A stretch of 64,000 nt of DNA from Furcasterigmium furcatum (Eukaryota > Ascomycota > Sordariomycetes > Glomerellales > Plectosphaerellaceae), in the NCBI GenBank assembly GCA_001599815.1, contig BCIA01000005.1, forward strand, positions 5,030,472 through 5,094,471. Reading direction: 5' to 3'. Each line of letters starts with the position of its first letter. Within the stretch, counting starts at the first letter, position 1. A program made the translations under genes and the position numbers. This document shows, piece by piece, positions 54,501 through 64,000 of the stretch. The notes below the pieces were generated by a model. That model did not search any database and was not told where the DNA came from. It was given only the letters and a program-made list of their open reading frames with translations.

Positions 54501-57143
54501 ACCTGCAGACCACCGCAGCTCCATCCGACACCGACCTGAACAAGGCCTCGCAGCAGTACATGCAGAACGCCGGCAACTACTGGCGTCTGAAGGGAGAGTC
54601 CGACGTCTTCGGCAATGACAAGGACGCTATGAAGACTGCCCTTCCCGCGAGTGGCAGTCTCACCGACCAACTCTACTCGGAAGGGCAAGCCTGGCTGGGC
54701 ACTTACAATCGGGGGTTGATGCTCCAGGCCCTGCAGCGGGACTCCAGATACGTGGGCAGTTTCACCGAAGCGGAAAGGTCGAAGCTGGCGTACTACTGGC
54801 AGGGTGGGCAGGCCGGCTGTCTCTCGAGCAATACGCACTTCAACCGCATCTCGGAGATCTGCGCCCGCGAGGCATTCCTGGCCCTGACGCCCGGCCTGAA
54901 GCCGTACATTGAGGACTCGAGAGACTGGGCTAACCTTTTTTATGCCTTCGTGACGAGTGACGAGCAGCTGAACCTCCAGGTGTTCGGGATGAGTCTCGAC
55001 CCGGGAGCGAGCAACCTGACCAACAAGTATTGCATGATTCTCAACGCCCTGGACTGGCAGAACCGGGGCTATGACACCACGCTCTGGGATCTGGTCAAGC
55101 AAAAGGTACTCTGTAGCCTCAGTAACGGCACAATCAAGGGCGATGAGAAGGAGGTAGGTCGCGACACTGGCATGTCCTGCCAGAAATACGGGCTAACGCG
55201 AACGCTAAAACCATCAGACTCCCCTGTTTCTGCAATTACTCGTTGCGGAACTCATTCGCCAGATCCAGGCTGACCCAAGCAGTGCCCTGCTCGCTCAGCT
55301 CAAGGTCGATTTTGAGAACCTCAAGAACCACTGGGATACGGACAGTGCCGAAGATATCGCAGCCAGGCTTCTCAGCGAACAGTATGAGCTGGGCAAGTGC
55401 TTCCTCGAGGCGGCAAAGGACCTAGATTTCATCATCAGTCAGAAGGGCATGTCCAAATTCTCCCAGCTGATGGACAAGTGGGAGCAGTGGGTCAGGCAGG
55501 AGTACCCAAACCAGGCCGAGAATCTGATCAAGGGACTGAGATATGGTTACGCGATCCTTGGGCTTGCGTAAGTCAACCGAACACCTGCAGGCAAGAGATT
55601 TCTTGGTTGACTGACTCTGCTTCTTCTTCAGGATGGACGCCTACGGCGTCCTGTCGAGCGTCAAGTACCTCCAAGACTGGGGAAACCTCAATACCGCTCA
55701 GAAAGCAGAAGCGGTCATCAGCATGGTTCAGTTCGTGGTGCAGACCGGTACAGACCTGGTCGAGCTCGTCGAGATGATCAGCGGGAAAGAGCCGGGCAGG
55801 TATGTTCCCCCATCCTATCATCCCATGTCATCGAACGTGCTTGTATGTCCCCCGCTGCAAGACCATACATTCTGATGCCCGACCACCAGCTTCGACTTCA
55901 AGATCGGTTGCGTCAAATGGAACAAGGCCATCGGCGAGGTTGGGGGCCACACCGTCACCAAAAACGGCGTGAACGCCGACGGCCAGATCATGGTCGACCC
56001 GGCGCTGCCCGAGGAGAACCTCCGCAACATCACAATCGCTCAGACGGGGAGCCCGGAGAGCTCTGTTGAGAAGGCCCTTGCTAAAGCCGCCACTGGGGAA
56101 AAAGTCGCAGAGGGCATTGAGAAGGAATTCTCTGTTACGGAGTCAGTGGCGTGCGTCATAGCCATTGCGGCCAACGTTGCCGCGGCGGTCTGCATGGGAT
56201 ATCAGATCAAAGACGACTTCAAGAACGGAGAGTCACCGGCGATCGAGAGCCTGGTACGTCGCATCCCGCAACCGCAGGTGCTGAGTTCAAGAAGGGTACG
56301 AAGAGAGTCTATATGCTAACCGTCTTCTGCGAAGGACATCCTGTCCGAGATAGCAACGTGTCTGCAGGTTATCCACGGCATGGCCCAACTAGGAGCCATG
56401 GTCATGGGCGTCCAAAGTATCGCCATTCCCATCGCGGGCTTGGTCATTGCCATTATCGGCATCATCTTCATGTTCTGCGAGTACGTTCTCGCTTCTAGCA
56501 GTCTGGTTATGGTGAACTACAATGGGCTAACAACACTCGCAGGATGTTCATCCCCCGCCAAGCGCCTCCAGATCCCGTCAAGACATACATCGAAGACAAC
56601 AAAGCGGGCTTCCTCGAAAAGGTTCCCCCTCCACCCGCCGTGGCCCTGACCTACAATCTCCTCAAGGAGCAAGGCGGCAACACCATAGAAAAAGGGAAAT
56701 ACGGCACCATTGTCCTCTCGGTGAAAAACACGGCCAACGTGGACATCAAGTTCCGCTCGCTCTCGTTGCGTATCCCCGCCGGTTTAGATGCAGACGAGCT
56801 CTTCGTGCCGCCAGACGGGAAGGACCCGAAGACGGGGAAGTCGCCCATCAACAACCTCGTCTTCTATGAACTCATGGGCAACCCCGACGGGTGGTCCGTC
56901 CAGGGCGCGCCGGTGGCGAACAGCACGGACGGCACGATGATGGCCAAGATCATATCGACAAGCAAGGACGACAAGGGGAGCTCGATACCCGCGGGGGGGT
57001 TGACGCTCTCGGTCACGGGGTGTGTGAATGATGTGGCTGGGGTTGTTACGTTCCGGGTGATTGAGGCAGCCGTGTCGCGACCTGGCGCTGATGATATCCC
57101 GGCGGGCGACTACACCACCTCCTTGGAGATGAGAAAGAACTAG
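51591..57143 (+). CDS. large Hint-domain (Hedgehog/intein-type) protein with C-terminal hydrophobic helices
   Basis: Seven exons (51591-51875, 51935-55153, 55218-55567, 55632-55799, 55890-56253, 56335-56480, 56543-57143), all GT-AG and frame-consistent, give 1710 aa. Residues about 337-480 look like a Hint domain: the start GCFAPGTVVATANGDVAIED with the nucleophile-position Cys338, and the block-B-type VTGGHIFFTAAG with Thr408 and His411 (TxxH). Such domains drive self-cleavage in Hedgehog proteins, inteins and bacterial polymorphic proteins. The part before it has no signal peptide. After it lies ~900 residues of unknown fold, then two hydrophobic stretches near 1424-1446 (ACVIAIAANVAAAVCMGY) and 1482-1508 (IAIPIAGLVIAIIGIIFMF), and a beta-rich C-terminal domain (IVLSVKNTANVDIKFRSLSL). 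The helices recall pore-forming proteins, but this is inference. I cannot name a described family for the whole protein. Confidence 0.82.
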
Positions 57144-57561
57144 TGGCGGACAGCAGTATCTTGCGATGGTTAACGAACTCAATGGTGTTTTCAGGTCCAA
57201 TGCTCATTTCTACCATTACCTCGGAAGTCAATTTGAAAATGTCAACCATGCCCGGACTTGGTCCCTAGTCGAAAGCGGACGTTCCTGTGGTGAAGTCTCA
57301 CCCACTGGCGCCGCGTTTGGGATGGCGCGAAGCTTACCCCAAGCCCTCAGTGTCGACACACCATGGTGACGTCAATTATTAGAACTCACCAGCCGTTTTC
57401 CCACGACGTGAAACTCAACCATTTCAACTTCTTCATCAAGCATACCGTGGCCAGAACGACTCGGCTCTTCCAGAACCGGTCCCCTGACGTCCAGTTCCGT
57501 TCCCGAGCTCCCTCGCAACGCATCCCCAGACCCCATATCAAAGAGCTTCTCCGAGCTGAAA
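57144..57561. other. intergenic region / promoter of the alpha/beta hydrolase gene
   Basis: About 420 bp with no gene seen. Small upstream reading frames precede the start at 57562. Confidence 0.5.
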
Positions 57562-58530
57562 ATGCCGTACTTCAAGGTCAACGCCAGAATCTCCATCTTC
57601 TACCTGGACGAGGGCCCCAGAGACACCGACAAGCCCGCCGCCCTGCTGGTCCCCGGCCTGACCTGCGACCTGCACGACTGGTCCTGGCAGGTCCCCTACC
57701 TCCTCGACCTCGGCCTGCGCGTCATCTCCTTCGACCCCCGCGGTCAGGGCAAGTCCTCGAACCCCCTTCCCACGCGGGGGATCATGTCCTGGCCGGGCGC
57801 CGACGCCTTCAGGGCCCACCACGGCCGCATCATCGACTACTACCCGCAGACGACGGCCCACGACGCCGCCGCGCTCCTGGACCACCTCGGCGTCGGCCAG
57901 GTCGTCGCCGTCTCCCACTCCCTTGGCAGCCTGGCCACGTACTACCTCGCGGCGGTGCTGCGGCCCGGCATGGTCAGGGCCATCGTCGCCCTGGATCCCG
58001 TCCTGCGGTTCACCAGCGCGGAGAGGGACGCGCATCGGGATTTCTTCGAGGAGCCCGACCGCGTCGTCGAGAAGATCGTCGCCGCCATCCAGTCGATTCA
58101 CACGGCGCCCATGCCGGCGTGGCAGGCCGCGTGGTTCCGCAGGCGCGCGATGGAGATGGACCCCGAGGTCCTTTGGGCGCAGTGCTGGGGCGGATGGGGC
58201 GACAGGGCGGCCCTGGGGCGGAGGGAGAATGCGGTCGAGGCCTTTGCCGGGCGTCTGCGCTGCCCGAGGCTGGTTTTTGCGAGTGATGAGATCGGAGCGG
58301 CTGCTGGGAGGGATGCGCTGCCGAGGGGGAGCGATATGGATGAGGTCGTGCTCGTCGACGGGGTCGGGCATTGGTTCCATCAGGTTCGGGACAAAGAGGT
58401 CAACGCGAAGCTGGGGGAGTGGCTCGGGCGGCTGGGTATCCTGGGGACGCTGAACGGACAGAAAGAGAGGGTGGATGCCAAAATCGGCCTGGATACTGAG
58501 GAACAGGTTTGGGACGTAGTCACGGCGTAG
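57562..58530 (+). CDS. alpha/beta-fold hydrolase
   Basis: Single exon, 322 aa. LLVPGLTCDLHDW near residues 29-40 corresponds to the HG-type oxyanion loop region; SFDPRGQGKS near 56-65 is the strand-4 DxRGxGxS motif. The nucleophile elbow is SHSLGS with Ser120, and the catalytic His is His270 in DGVGHWFHQ. The acid is probably in the SDE segment near 241-243. The members closest in pattern are the broad 'AB hydrolase-1' group (esterases, haloalkane-dehalogenase-like and meta-cleavage hydrolases). There is no signal peptide, so it is probably cytosolic. The elbow has Ser where Gly is usual at position -2 (S-x-S-x-G), a variant found in the superfamily. Substrate unknown. Confidence 0.88.
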   Translation: MPYFKVNARISIFYLDEGPRDTDKPAALLVPGLTCDLHDWSWQVPYLLDLGLRVISFDPRGQGKSSNPLPTRGIMSWPGADAFRAHHGRIIDYYPQTTAHDAAALLDHLGVGQVVAVSHSLGSLATYYLAAVLRPGMVRAIVALDPVLRFTSAERDAHRDFFEEPDRVVEKIVAAIQSIHTAPMPAWQAAWFRRRAMEMDPEVLWAQCWGGWGDRAALGRRENAVEAFAGRLRCPRLVFASDEIGAAAGRDALPRGSDMDEVVLVDGVGHWFHQVRDKEVNAKLGEWLGRLGILGTLNGQKERVDAKIGLDTEEQVWDVVTA

Positions 58531-58687
58531 GATGTTGAAGGGTTGGTTGTTCTTCGAGCTAGAATTCATTTCACTAAATCACGCTGGAGCAGGATCTCTG
58601 AATGATAACGCTCCGTCAAGGTGTATGTAACAGCCCCAGCCGAGGCCATGAAAATATGTACAGGAGAAACCGACCCAAAGTCCCCAG

Positions 58688-59734
58688 TCACAGATTCCTA
58701 AACACCGACAGGCTCGACAGCGCGGTCCCGGGCCACGAGAACAGCGTGTTCGACGGGCACGACGACCCCAGCGCCTGGTTGTTCATCCACGCCGGCTCCC
58801 AGTAGTACAGCCCGACGCCGCGGCTCACGCCGTTGACGACGTTGGCGACGCGGCGGATGAATTCAGCCTGGCCGGCCGCCGAGAAGGGGATGTCCCGCAC
58901 GTCGGCAGGGAAGGGGAACCGCGGCGACGGGCACGACGTGGGCCAGTTGAGCTCGGCGACGACGAGCTCCTTGCCCCACCTGTTCGCCATGCTGGTGAGG
59001 GTGCCGCGCAGGGCGGAAAGGGTGGCGCTCTCGCCGTAGAAGGGGTAGAAGGAGACGCCCATCATGTCGAAGTCGCCCGTGGAGAGGGGCCCGGCGGCGA
59101 GGACGCGGGAGTAGAAGTACTCCTGGACGCCCCAGTCCTGGCCGCGGTCGAGGTGAATCATGATCTTGGGCTTGGGGTTTAGGTTGGAGTCCTTGATGCC
59201 CCAGGCGGCGGAGTTGAGGAGGCGCGCGACGTTGTAGAAGTTGCTGGTCGAGCCCGTTGGGAAGAGGAGGCCCGAGGTGATCTCGTTGCCGATGGAGATG
59301 ATGGCGGGCGGGGTGCCGGCGCTAGCGAAGGCGTTGGAGACGTCGCGGGTGTAGTTGTACAGGCGCCAGGCGAGGGTGTCGATGTCCGTCGGCCAGCCGG
59401 AGGGGATGGCCTGGTGGGCGGGATCGGCCCAGGTGTCGCTGTAGTGCAGGGTCAGGTAGATGCTGAGGCCTCGGGCGCGGGCGCGGCGGGCCAGGTCGAG
59501 GTTGTAGTCGAGGTTGTAGTTGCCGTTGGAGGGGTTCACCCAGACGCGCTGGCGGACGGAGTTGACCCCGTTGGCGGCGAGGATCTGCTCGAGGGGTTGG
59601 GTCGAACCGCCGGAGGAGTATCTGATGCCATCGCGCTCCTCGTGGCGGACGGAGGACCAGTCGACCCCGCGGTAGGTGAGGGCCGTGGCCGCCGAGGCGA
59701 AGAGAAGAATATGGGAAACGAAGGATGCCAGCAT
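58688..59734 (-). CDS. secreted arabinogalactan endo-beta-1,4-galactanase (GH53)
   Basis: Single exon, 348 aa, with an N-terminal signal peptide (LLFASAATA, cleavage before LTYRGVDWSS, the usual mature start). GH53 features: RQRVWVNPSNGNYNL near 61-75, LTLHYSDTWADPAHQ near 94-108, the acid/base Glu151 in SIGNEITSG and the nucleophile Glu261 in VVAELNWP. The C-terminus YYWEPAWMNNQALGSS completes the TIM barrel. Length agrees with fungal enzymes (330-350 aa). It cleaves beta-1,4-galactan side chains of pectin outside the cell, so the organism can use plant cell walls. It converges with the alpha/beta hydrolase gene, with ~150 bp between the stop codons. Confidence 0.95.
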   Translation of the reverse strand: MLASFVSHILLFASAATALTYRGVDWSSVRHEERDGIRYSSGGSTQPLEQILAANGVNSVRQRVWVNPSNGNYNLDYNLDLARRARARGLSIYLTLHYSDTWADPAHQAIPSGWPTDIDTLAWRLYNYTRDVSNAFASAGTPPAIISIGNEITSGLLFPTGSTSNFYNVARLLNSAAWGIKDSNLNPKPKIMIHLDRGQDWGVQEYFYSRVLAAGPLSTGDFDMMGVSFYPFYGESATLSALRGTLTSMANRWGKELVVAELNWPTSCPSPRFPFPADVRDIPFSAAGQAEFIRRVANVVNGVSRGVGLYYWEPAWMNNQALGSSCPSNTLFSWPGTALSSLSVFRNL

Positions 59735-61964
59735 CGTGGATATGGATATTCAGAGATGTCACTCGTCCTGCGATCTTAAGGTGAAGGTGGATGAAGATCG
59801 AAGTCCGTCACGAAGGAAGAACCGACAGAAGTTTAGACTACGGGAGAGGACCCCATCACCTTTGCTGCTCCCCTCGGAGCTCAGCGCACATGAGGTCCGC
59901 TTGTGATTTGGAGATCCAATTGCCGTGCGATCAGGTATTGGGGTTGCGCTCCTCTAATTAATAGCATCGCTCGTGATGTTTCATCCCCTGTTGTTCTTGG
60001 TGGAGAAACCACGTCCTCCAACCAGAGCCGAGGGCTGGGGGAGGAATTTCCGTTTTGGGAAGCGGAGCAGCGGCCTCGCTGGGAATACCCCGAGAGACGT
60101 GACAGTCTGTGGTATTATTCCGAGTACTATTAATAAGGAGCGTCGAATGGGAGATCTCAGAAGCCTTCATGTTCAAAGTGAAATACCACTTGACGTATGT
60201 CGATGCGCCAGATCTGCTCTTGTGGGTGAGTATTCCGAGAGGCACCGCGCCTGGCGATGAACACATGCGCGCCAACCAGGAACCTCGAGATCCATGATCC
60301 ATCCATGATCCATCCATGGAGAGGGATTCCCAATGCAGTCTGCGCCCGACGATGGCCAGACGATGGAGAGTCATGGCACTTGTAAGTTATGAGCATGAAC
60401 ATCAGGGCCATCAAGTCATCTCTTGGTATGGCACTTGTAAGTTGCGATCATGAACATACGAGCCATCAAATCGCCTCTTGGGAAAATTCTCTCCCCTGCA
60501 GCCCTCCCTGCTTGGCGCTCGTTCAGATCCTGGAGCATCCACCGCCAAGAGCAGGCTGTCAGCACAGTCACGATGGCTCACGATTAAGTATTGCGCAAGC
60601 CTGCCATGCTGCCAAGACGTGTTGAGCCGCTGACGACATGGCCGCGTAGAGAGCGTCGGCCGAATGTCGAGATCGTCGCGATGGGATTCGTTCTAGAACC
60701 AAGAGTCATGTTCACTCATTCACGATTCATCCATCCATTCCCTGAGCTCCGCGGCGCGCCACGGGACGGGAAGACTGACGAGCCCGTTAGCGCGCGGAGT
60801 GGGTCTCGGGGTCGCATGCGTCGACGATTCGGGGTGGCCCGCGGACCCGACGAACGATGCAGCCAGTCGGGTTGGGCATGGAAAGTTCTTAAAACCCGGC
60901 AGACGGCCAACGTGGTCGTTGACCAACCCGCGTATTGTGGGTGTCGCTGTCCTCTCTCGCGGCCAGAGGGGTGCTGCAGATTTGCAGACATGTGCTTCCT
61001 CCCTAGTCGTCGTACCCTAGACGAGTTGCATTGGAGGTGGCCGTTGTGCATCCGGTCCGCAGTCAGGGGTAAGGGGAGCGAAGACGTCCACCACCTCACG
61101 TCAATACAAGAAACCCATGTGGCAGCTTGCGCAGTTTATATCCCGATGCGACTAGAGATACTCAATTGATAATGTTAAAAAGCGGGAAGACGAGGCGGGC
61201 GGCGCGCAGAGGCCAGCCGTCGACGGGGAATCTGAGCTTCTCAGTAAATTTTACGGGGTCCCGGACTCTTTGATCGGGGTTTAGCAAGATCCCGACAGCC
61301 TGAAAACAGTGGATCCACTCCATGGCCAGCGCCCGTGCCTGAGCCTTACGGGCTGCTGCAGGTGAGCAATAGTGGATCGGATGATTCATCCTCTCTCAGA
61401 GATTGTCTCCGGATTGTCACCGGCCCTCATCCCTTGCCGATTCTGTGAGCGTTCGCACCCATTCTGCCTGTAAACACCCGCACTGGCCACTCTCCGTCGG
61501 CTCCGCTCCGCTGGAGCTCACTCACTCGGTGTCCTGATAGCGCCCGATGGCACTCGCAACCCGCCAGACGGGCCCCTATTTGCCATGTCCGCTTTGGATA
61601 TCGGCTCCATCCACGGACTCACGCCCCGGGCCCGTGAGAGGACGGGCGTACGAGATGCCCCGCGGCTACGGAGATAGGCCTGGGCCTCTGGAAATGTCGT
61701 AATCTCATGCAGTCCGAATCCGATCTTTTCTGAACCTTTATTATACTGCTTCCCCTGTCCATCTCAGTGCCACCTTGCTCTCTTGCCCTACCACTCTCAC
61801 TCAGCCTCACACTCCCCATCTCGAAGAATCCTCGGCATCACACCCAGCCTCGAGTCGACTCTGACAACCTGAACGGGGACACTGACATAGACAACCACCA
61901 GAGGCGGCTGTTGATGCTGGCTACGGAGCCTCATCTCTACCCTCAAAACTCAGCCACCACCACC
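59735..61964. other. 2.2-kb divergent promoter region between the GH53 and ABC transporter genes
   Basis: No protein or RNA gene is seen. It contains a short gatccat/ccatccatg tandem run (60290-60320) and a ~51-bp tandem duplication (60374-60480). The last ~200 bp before the ABC transporter start are rich in C/T and CACC, as in fungal leaders. Confidence 0.5.
60374..60480 (+). repeat. tandem duplication of about 51 bp
   Basis: Two adjacent units share tggcacttgtaagtt, then atcatgaacat or its near match, gccatcaa and ctcttggga/ta. The first runs from about 60374 and the second from about 60425. They differ at several positions, so the duplication is not very recent. Confidence 0.8.
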
Positions 61965-64000
61965 ATGGACTCCAACAACATCACAAACACTACTGACGGC
62001 GCGTCCCGGGTGGAGGGACGCTCCCCCGCCGCCAGCCAGCGTACGTTTGTCAACGAGACTGACGGTGTTGCTGCTTCGGCTTACACTGAGACTGCCCCGA
62101 CTCCAGCCACGGAGAAGCCCTCCGCCTATGCCCTCGAGCATGACGCGTCCACGTCTACAGAAGGCGACGAAGGCGACGACGTCGAGATGGAGCGCCGCCA
62201 CTCGGTGGTGCAAGATCTCGCCCGCCAGATCACGCGCCACTCGGCCGTCGACATCGGCGGCAACCACCACGCCCTCTTCGGGAGCGACGACCCCGACTCC
62301 CCCCTGAACCCCAACGGCAAGCACTTCAGCGCCAGGGCCTGGGCCAAGACCCTCGCCAACCTCACAAACGAGTCCGGCGGCGGCTTCCGCAAGACCGGCT
62401 TCGCCTTCCAGGACCTCAATGTCTTCGGCTACGGCAACGAGACCGACTACCAGAAGGATGTCGGCAACATCTGGCTCGGCCTCCCCTCCATGGCCCGCGG
62501 CCTCGTCTCCAGCACCGGCGGCCAGCGCCGCATCGACATCCTCCGCGACTTCGACGGCGTCGTCCAGCCCGGCGAGATGCTCGTCGTCCTCGGCCCCCCC
62601 GGTTCCGGCTGCACGACCTTCCTCAAGACCATCGCCGGCGAGACCAACGGCATCTACACCGACGAGAAGGCCTACTTCAACTACCAGGGCATGACCGCCA
62701 AGGAGATCCACAAGCACCACAGCGGCGACGCCATCTACACCGCCGAGGTCGACGTCCACTTCCCCCAGATGACCGTCGGCGACACGCTGACCTTCGCCTC
62801 GCGCGCCCGCTGCCCCCGCAACCTCCCCGAGGGCATCACCGCCCATGAGTACTCGGACCACCGCCGCGACGTCGTCATGGCCATGTACGGCATCAGCCAC
62901 ACCGTCAACACCCGTGTCGGCAACGAGTACGTGCGCGGCGTCTCCGGCGGCGAGCGCAAGCGCGTCACCATCGCCGAGGCCACCCTCTCCAACGCGCCGC
63001 TCCAGTGCTGGGACAACTCCACGCGCGGCCTCGACTCGGCCAACGCCATCGAGTTCTGCAAGACCCTCCGGCTGCAGTCGCAGCTGTTCGGCCAGACCTG
63101 CGCCGTGTCCATCTACCAGGCGCCCCAGAGCGCGTACGACCTCTTCGACAAGGCCCTCGTGCTCTACGAAGGCCGCCAGATCTTCTTCGGCCGGGCCGAC
63201 GAGGCGAGGCAGTACTTTATCGATCTTGGCTTCGAGTGCCCCGCACGCCAGACGACACCCGACTTCCTCACCTCCATGACTGCGCCGTCGGAGCGCGTCG
63301 TGCGCCCCGGATTCGAGGGCCGCGTCCCCCGGACCCCCGACGAGTTCGCGACCGCGTGGAAGGCCAGCCGCCAGCACCAGCTCCTCGTCAACGAGATCGA
63401 CGCCTTCAAGGCTGACCACCCCTTCGACGGCGCCGACGCCCAGGCCTTCAGGGAGCAGAAGCAGTCCATCCAGGCCAAGGCCCAGCGCCTCAAGTCCCCC
63501 TACATCCTGTCGTACGGCCAGCAGGTGCAGCTGTGTCTCTGGCGCGGCTGGAAGCGCCTCAAGGGCGACCCGTCCCTGACCATCTTCGCCCTCGTCGCCA
63601 ACACCGCCATCTCCCTGATCGTCTCGTCCCTCTTCTACAACCTGCAGCCGAACACAGGCTCGTTCTACTTCCGGACGGCCGTCCTCTTCGTCGCCATCCT
63701 CGCCAACGCCTTCTCTAGCGCCCTCGAAATCCTGACCCAGTACGCCCAGCGCCCGATCGTCGAGAAGCACGTCCGCTATGCCTTCTACCACGCCTCCGCC
63801 GAGTCCTTCGCCTCCGTCCTCGTCGACATGCCGTACAAGATTGGCGTCACGATCTGCTACAACCTGGTCATGTACTTCATGACGAACCTGAACCGCAACC
63901 CCGGCAACTTCTTCTTCTTCCTGCTGGTCGTCTTCCTCATGGTGCTGTCCATGTCCGGTTTCTTCAGATCTGTCGCCTCCCTGTCCCGTACCATGTCGCA
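61965..64000 (+). CDS. PDR-type (ABC-G) multidrug ABC transporter, N-terminal part, cut by the window end
   Basis: The frame is open from ATG 61965 (caccATGga) to the window end, about 678 codons of an expected ~1500. The N-terminal cytoplasmic tail contains RRHSVVQDLARQITRHS. NBD1 has the degenerate Walker A GPPGSGCTT (Cys where Lys is usual), the signature VRGVSGGERKR and QCWDNSTRGLDS as Walker B region. These features are characteristic of the first half of fungal pleiotropic drug resistance transporters. TMD1 begins near LKGDPSLTIFALVANTAISL and continues with helices up to the edge (NFFFFLLVVFLMVLSMSG). These pumps export azoles, plant defence compounds and other hydrophobic molecules across the plasma membrane. 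No intron is seen in this part. Confidence 0.95.
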   Translation, partial: MDSNNITNTTDGASRVEGRSPAASQRTFVNETDGVAASAYTETAPTPATEKPSAYALEHDASTSTEGDEGDDVEMERRHSVVQDLARQITRHSAVDIGGNHHALFGSDDPDSPLNPNGKHFSARAWAKTLANLTNESGGGFRKTGFAFQDLNVFGYGNETDYQKDVGNIWLGLPSMARGLVSSTGGQRRIDILRDFDGVVQPGEMLVVLGPPGSGCTTFLKTIAGETNGIYTDEKAYFNYQGMTAKEIHKHHSGDAIYTAEVDVHFPQMTVGDTLTFASRARCPRNLPEGITAHEYSDHRRDVVMAMYGISHTVNTRVGNEYVRGVSGGERKRVTIAEATLSNAPLQCWDNSTRGLDSANAIEFCKTLRLQSQLFGQTCAVSIYQAPQSAYDLFDKALVLYEGRQIFFGRADEARQYFIDLGFECPARQTTPDFLTSMTAPSERVVRPGFEGRVPRTPDEFATAWKASRQHQLLVNEIDAFKADHPFDGADAQAFREQKQSIQAKAQRLKSPYILSYGQQVQLCLWRGWKRLKGDPSLTIFALVANTAISLIVSSLFYNLQPNTGSFYFRTAVLFVAILANAFSSALEILTQYAQRPIVEKHVRYAFYHASAESFASVLVDMPYKIGVTICYNLVMYFMTNLNRNPGNFFFFLLVVFLMVLSMSGFFRSVASLSRTMS

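Noticed and set aside
51591..57143. A splicing intein in the large protein
   Set aside because: I see no convincing C-terminal intein block (His-Asn followed by Cys/Ser/Thr) at the expected distance. A Hint-type cleavage domain fits better.
61950..63791. A 613-codon minus-strand frame opposite the ABC transporter
   Set aside because: Same composition shadow. The plus strand encodes all PDR NBD1 motifs.

Overview
The window is nuclear DNA of a filamentous ascomycete (Pezizomycotina, most likely a sordariomycete; the genus cannot be fixed from the sequence). The evidence is short GT-AG introns of about 49-95 bp with CTAAC/CTGAC-type branch sites, a strong bias to G/C in the third codon position, and fungal gene families throughout: PDR-type ABC transporter, Zn2Cys6 regulator, CSC1/DUF221 channel, cAMP-receptor-like GPCR, TPS3-like trehalose subunit and an RNA-dependent RNA polymerase of the quelling/RNAi type. 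Spliced models were built by hand, and each join was checked for reading frame.

Layout. 1-6.2 kb: a decayed sugar permease, a secreted Ser/Thr-rich protein with a C-terminal carbohydrate-binding-like domain, a tRNA-Thr(CGU) gene with two interruptions, and an F-box protein. 6.2-12.2 kb: about 6 kb of GC-rich DNA with no credible gene. 12.2-29.4 kb: a core-metabolism and membrane block (trehalose-synthase regulatory subunit, branched-chain-aminotransferase-like enzyme, CSC1-type channel, DHA1 drug transporter, flavin monooxygenase fused to DUF6314, D-lactate dehydrogenase-like enzyme). 31.5-33.1 kb: a seven-helix GPCR. 33.4-43.7 kb: the most unusual block, with a TPR-CHAT peptidase-like protein, a small NadR/AAA_28-type P-loop protein and, divergently transcribed, one gene that joins an RdRP to a UPF1/Hrr1-like SF1 helicase (1713 aa). 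44-49.5 kb: an NmrA-like reductase, a Zn2Cys6 regulator, a frameshifted conserved hypothetical gene and a secreted protein. 51.6-57.1 kb: a seven-exon gene for a 1710-aa protein with an internal Hint (Hedgehog/intein-type) domain and C-terminal hydrophobic helices. 57.5-64 kb: an alpha/beta hydrolase, a GH53 galactanase and the 5' part of a PDR ABC transporter that runs off the window.

There is no sign of one large co-regulated cluster. Three things stand out. (1) The RdRP-helicase fusion joins in one polypeptide two activities that act as partners in fission yeast (Rdp1 with Hrr1) and in Neurospora (SAD-1 with SAD-3). (2) The tRNA-Thr gene carries, besides a canonical 8-nt intron, a 55-nt insertion in the D arm that has every hallmark of a spliceosomal intron and whose removal restores a perfect tRNA. 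(3) The Hint protein looks like an autoprocessing protein with a possibly membrane-active C-terminus. The CHAT protein next to the P-loop and RdRP genes is bracketed by a duplicated 80-bp segment, which suggests local rearrangement.
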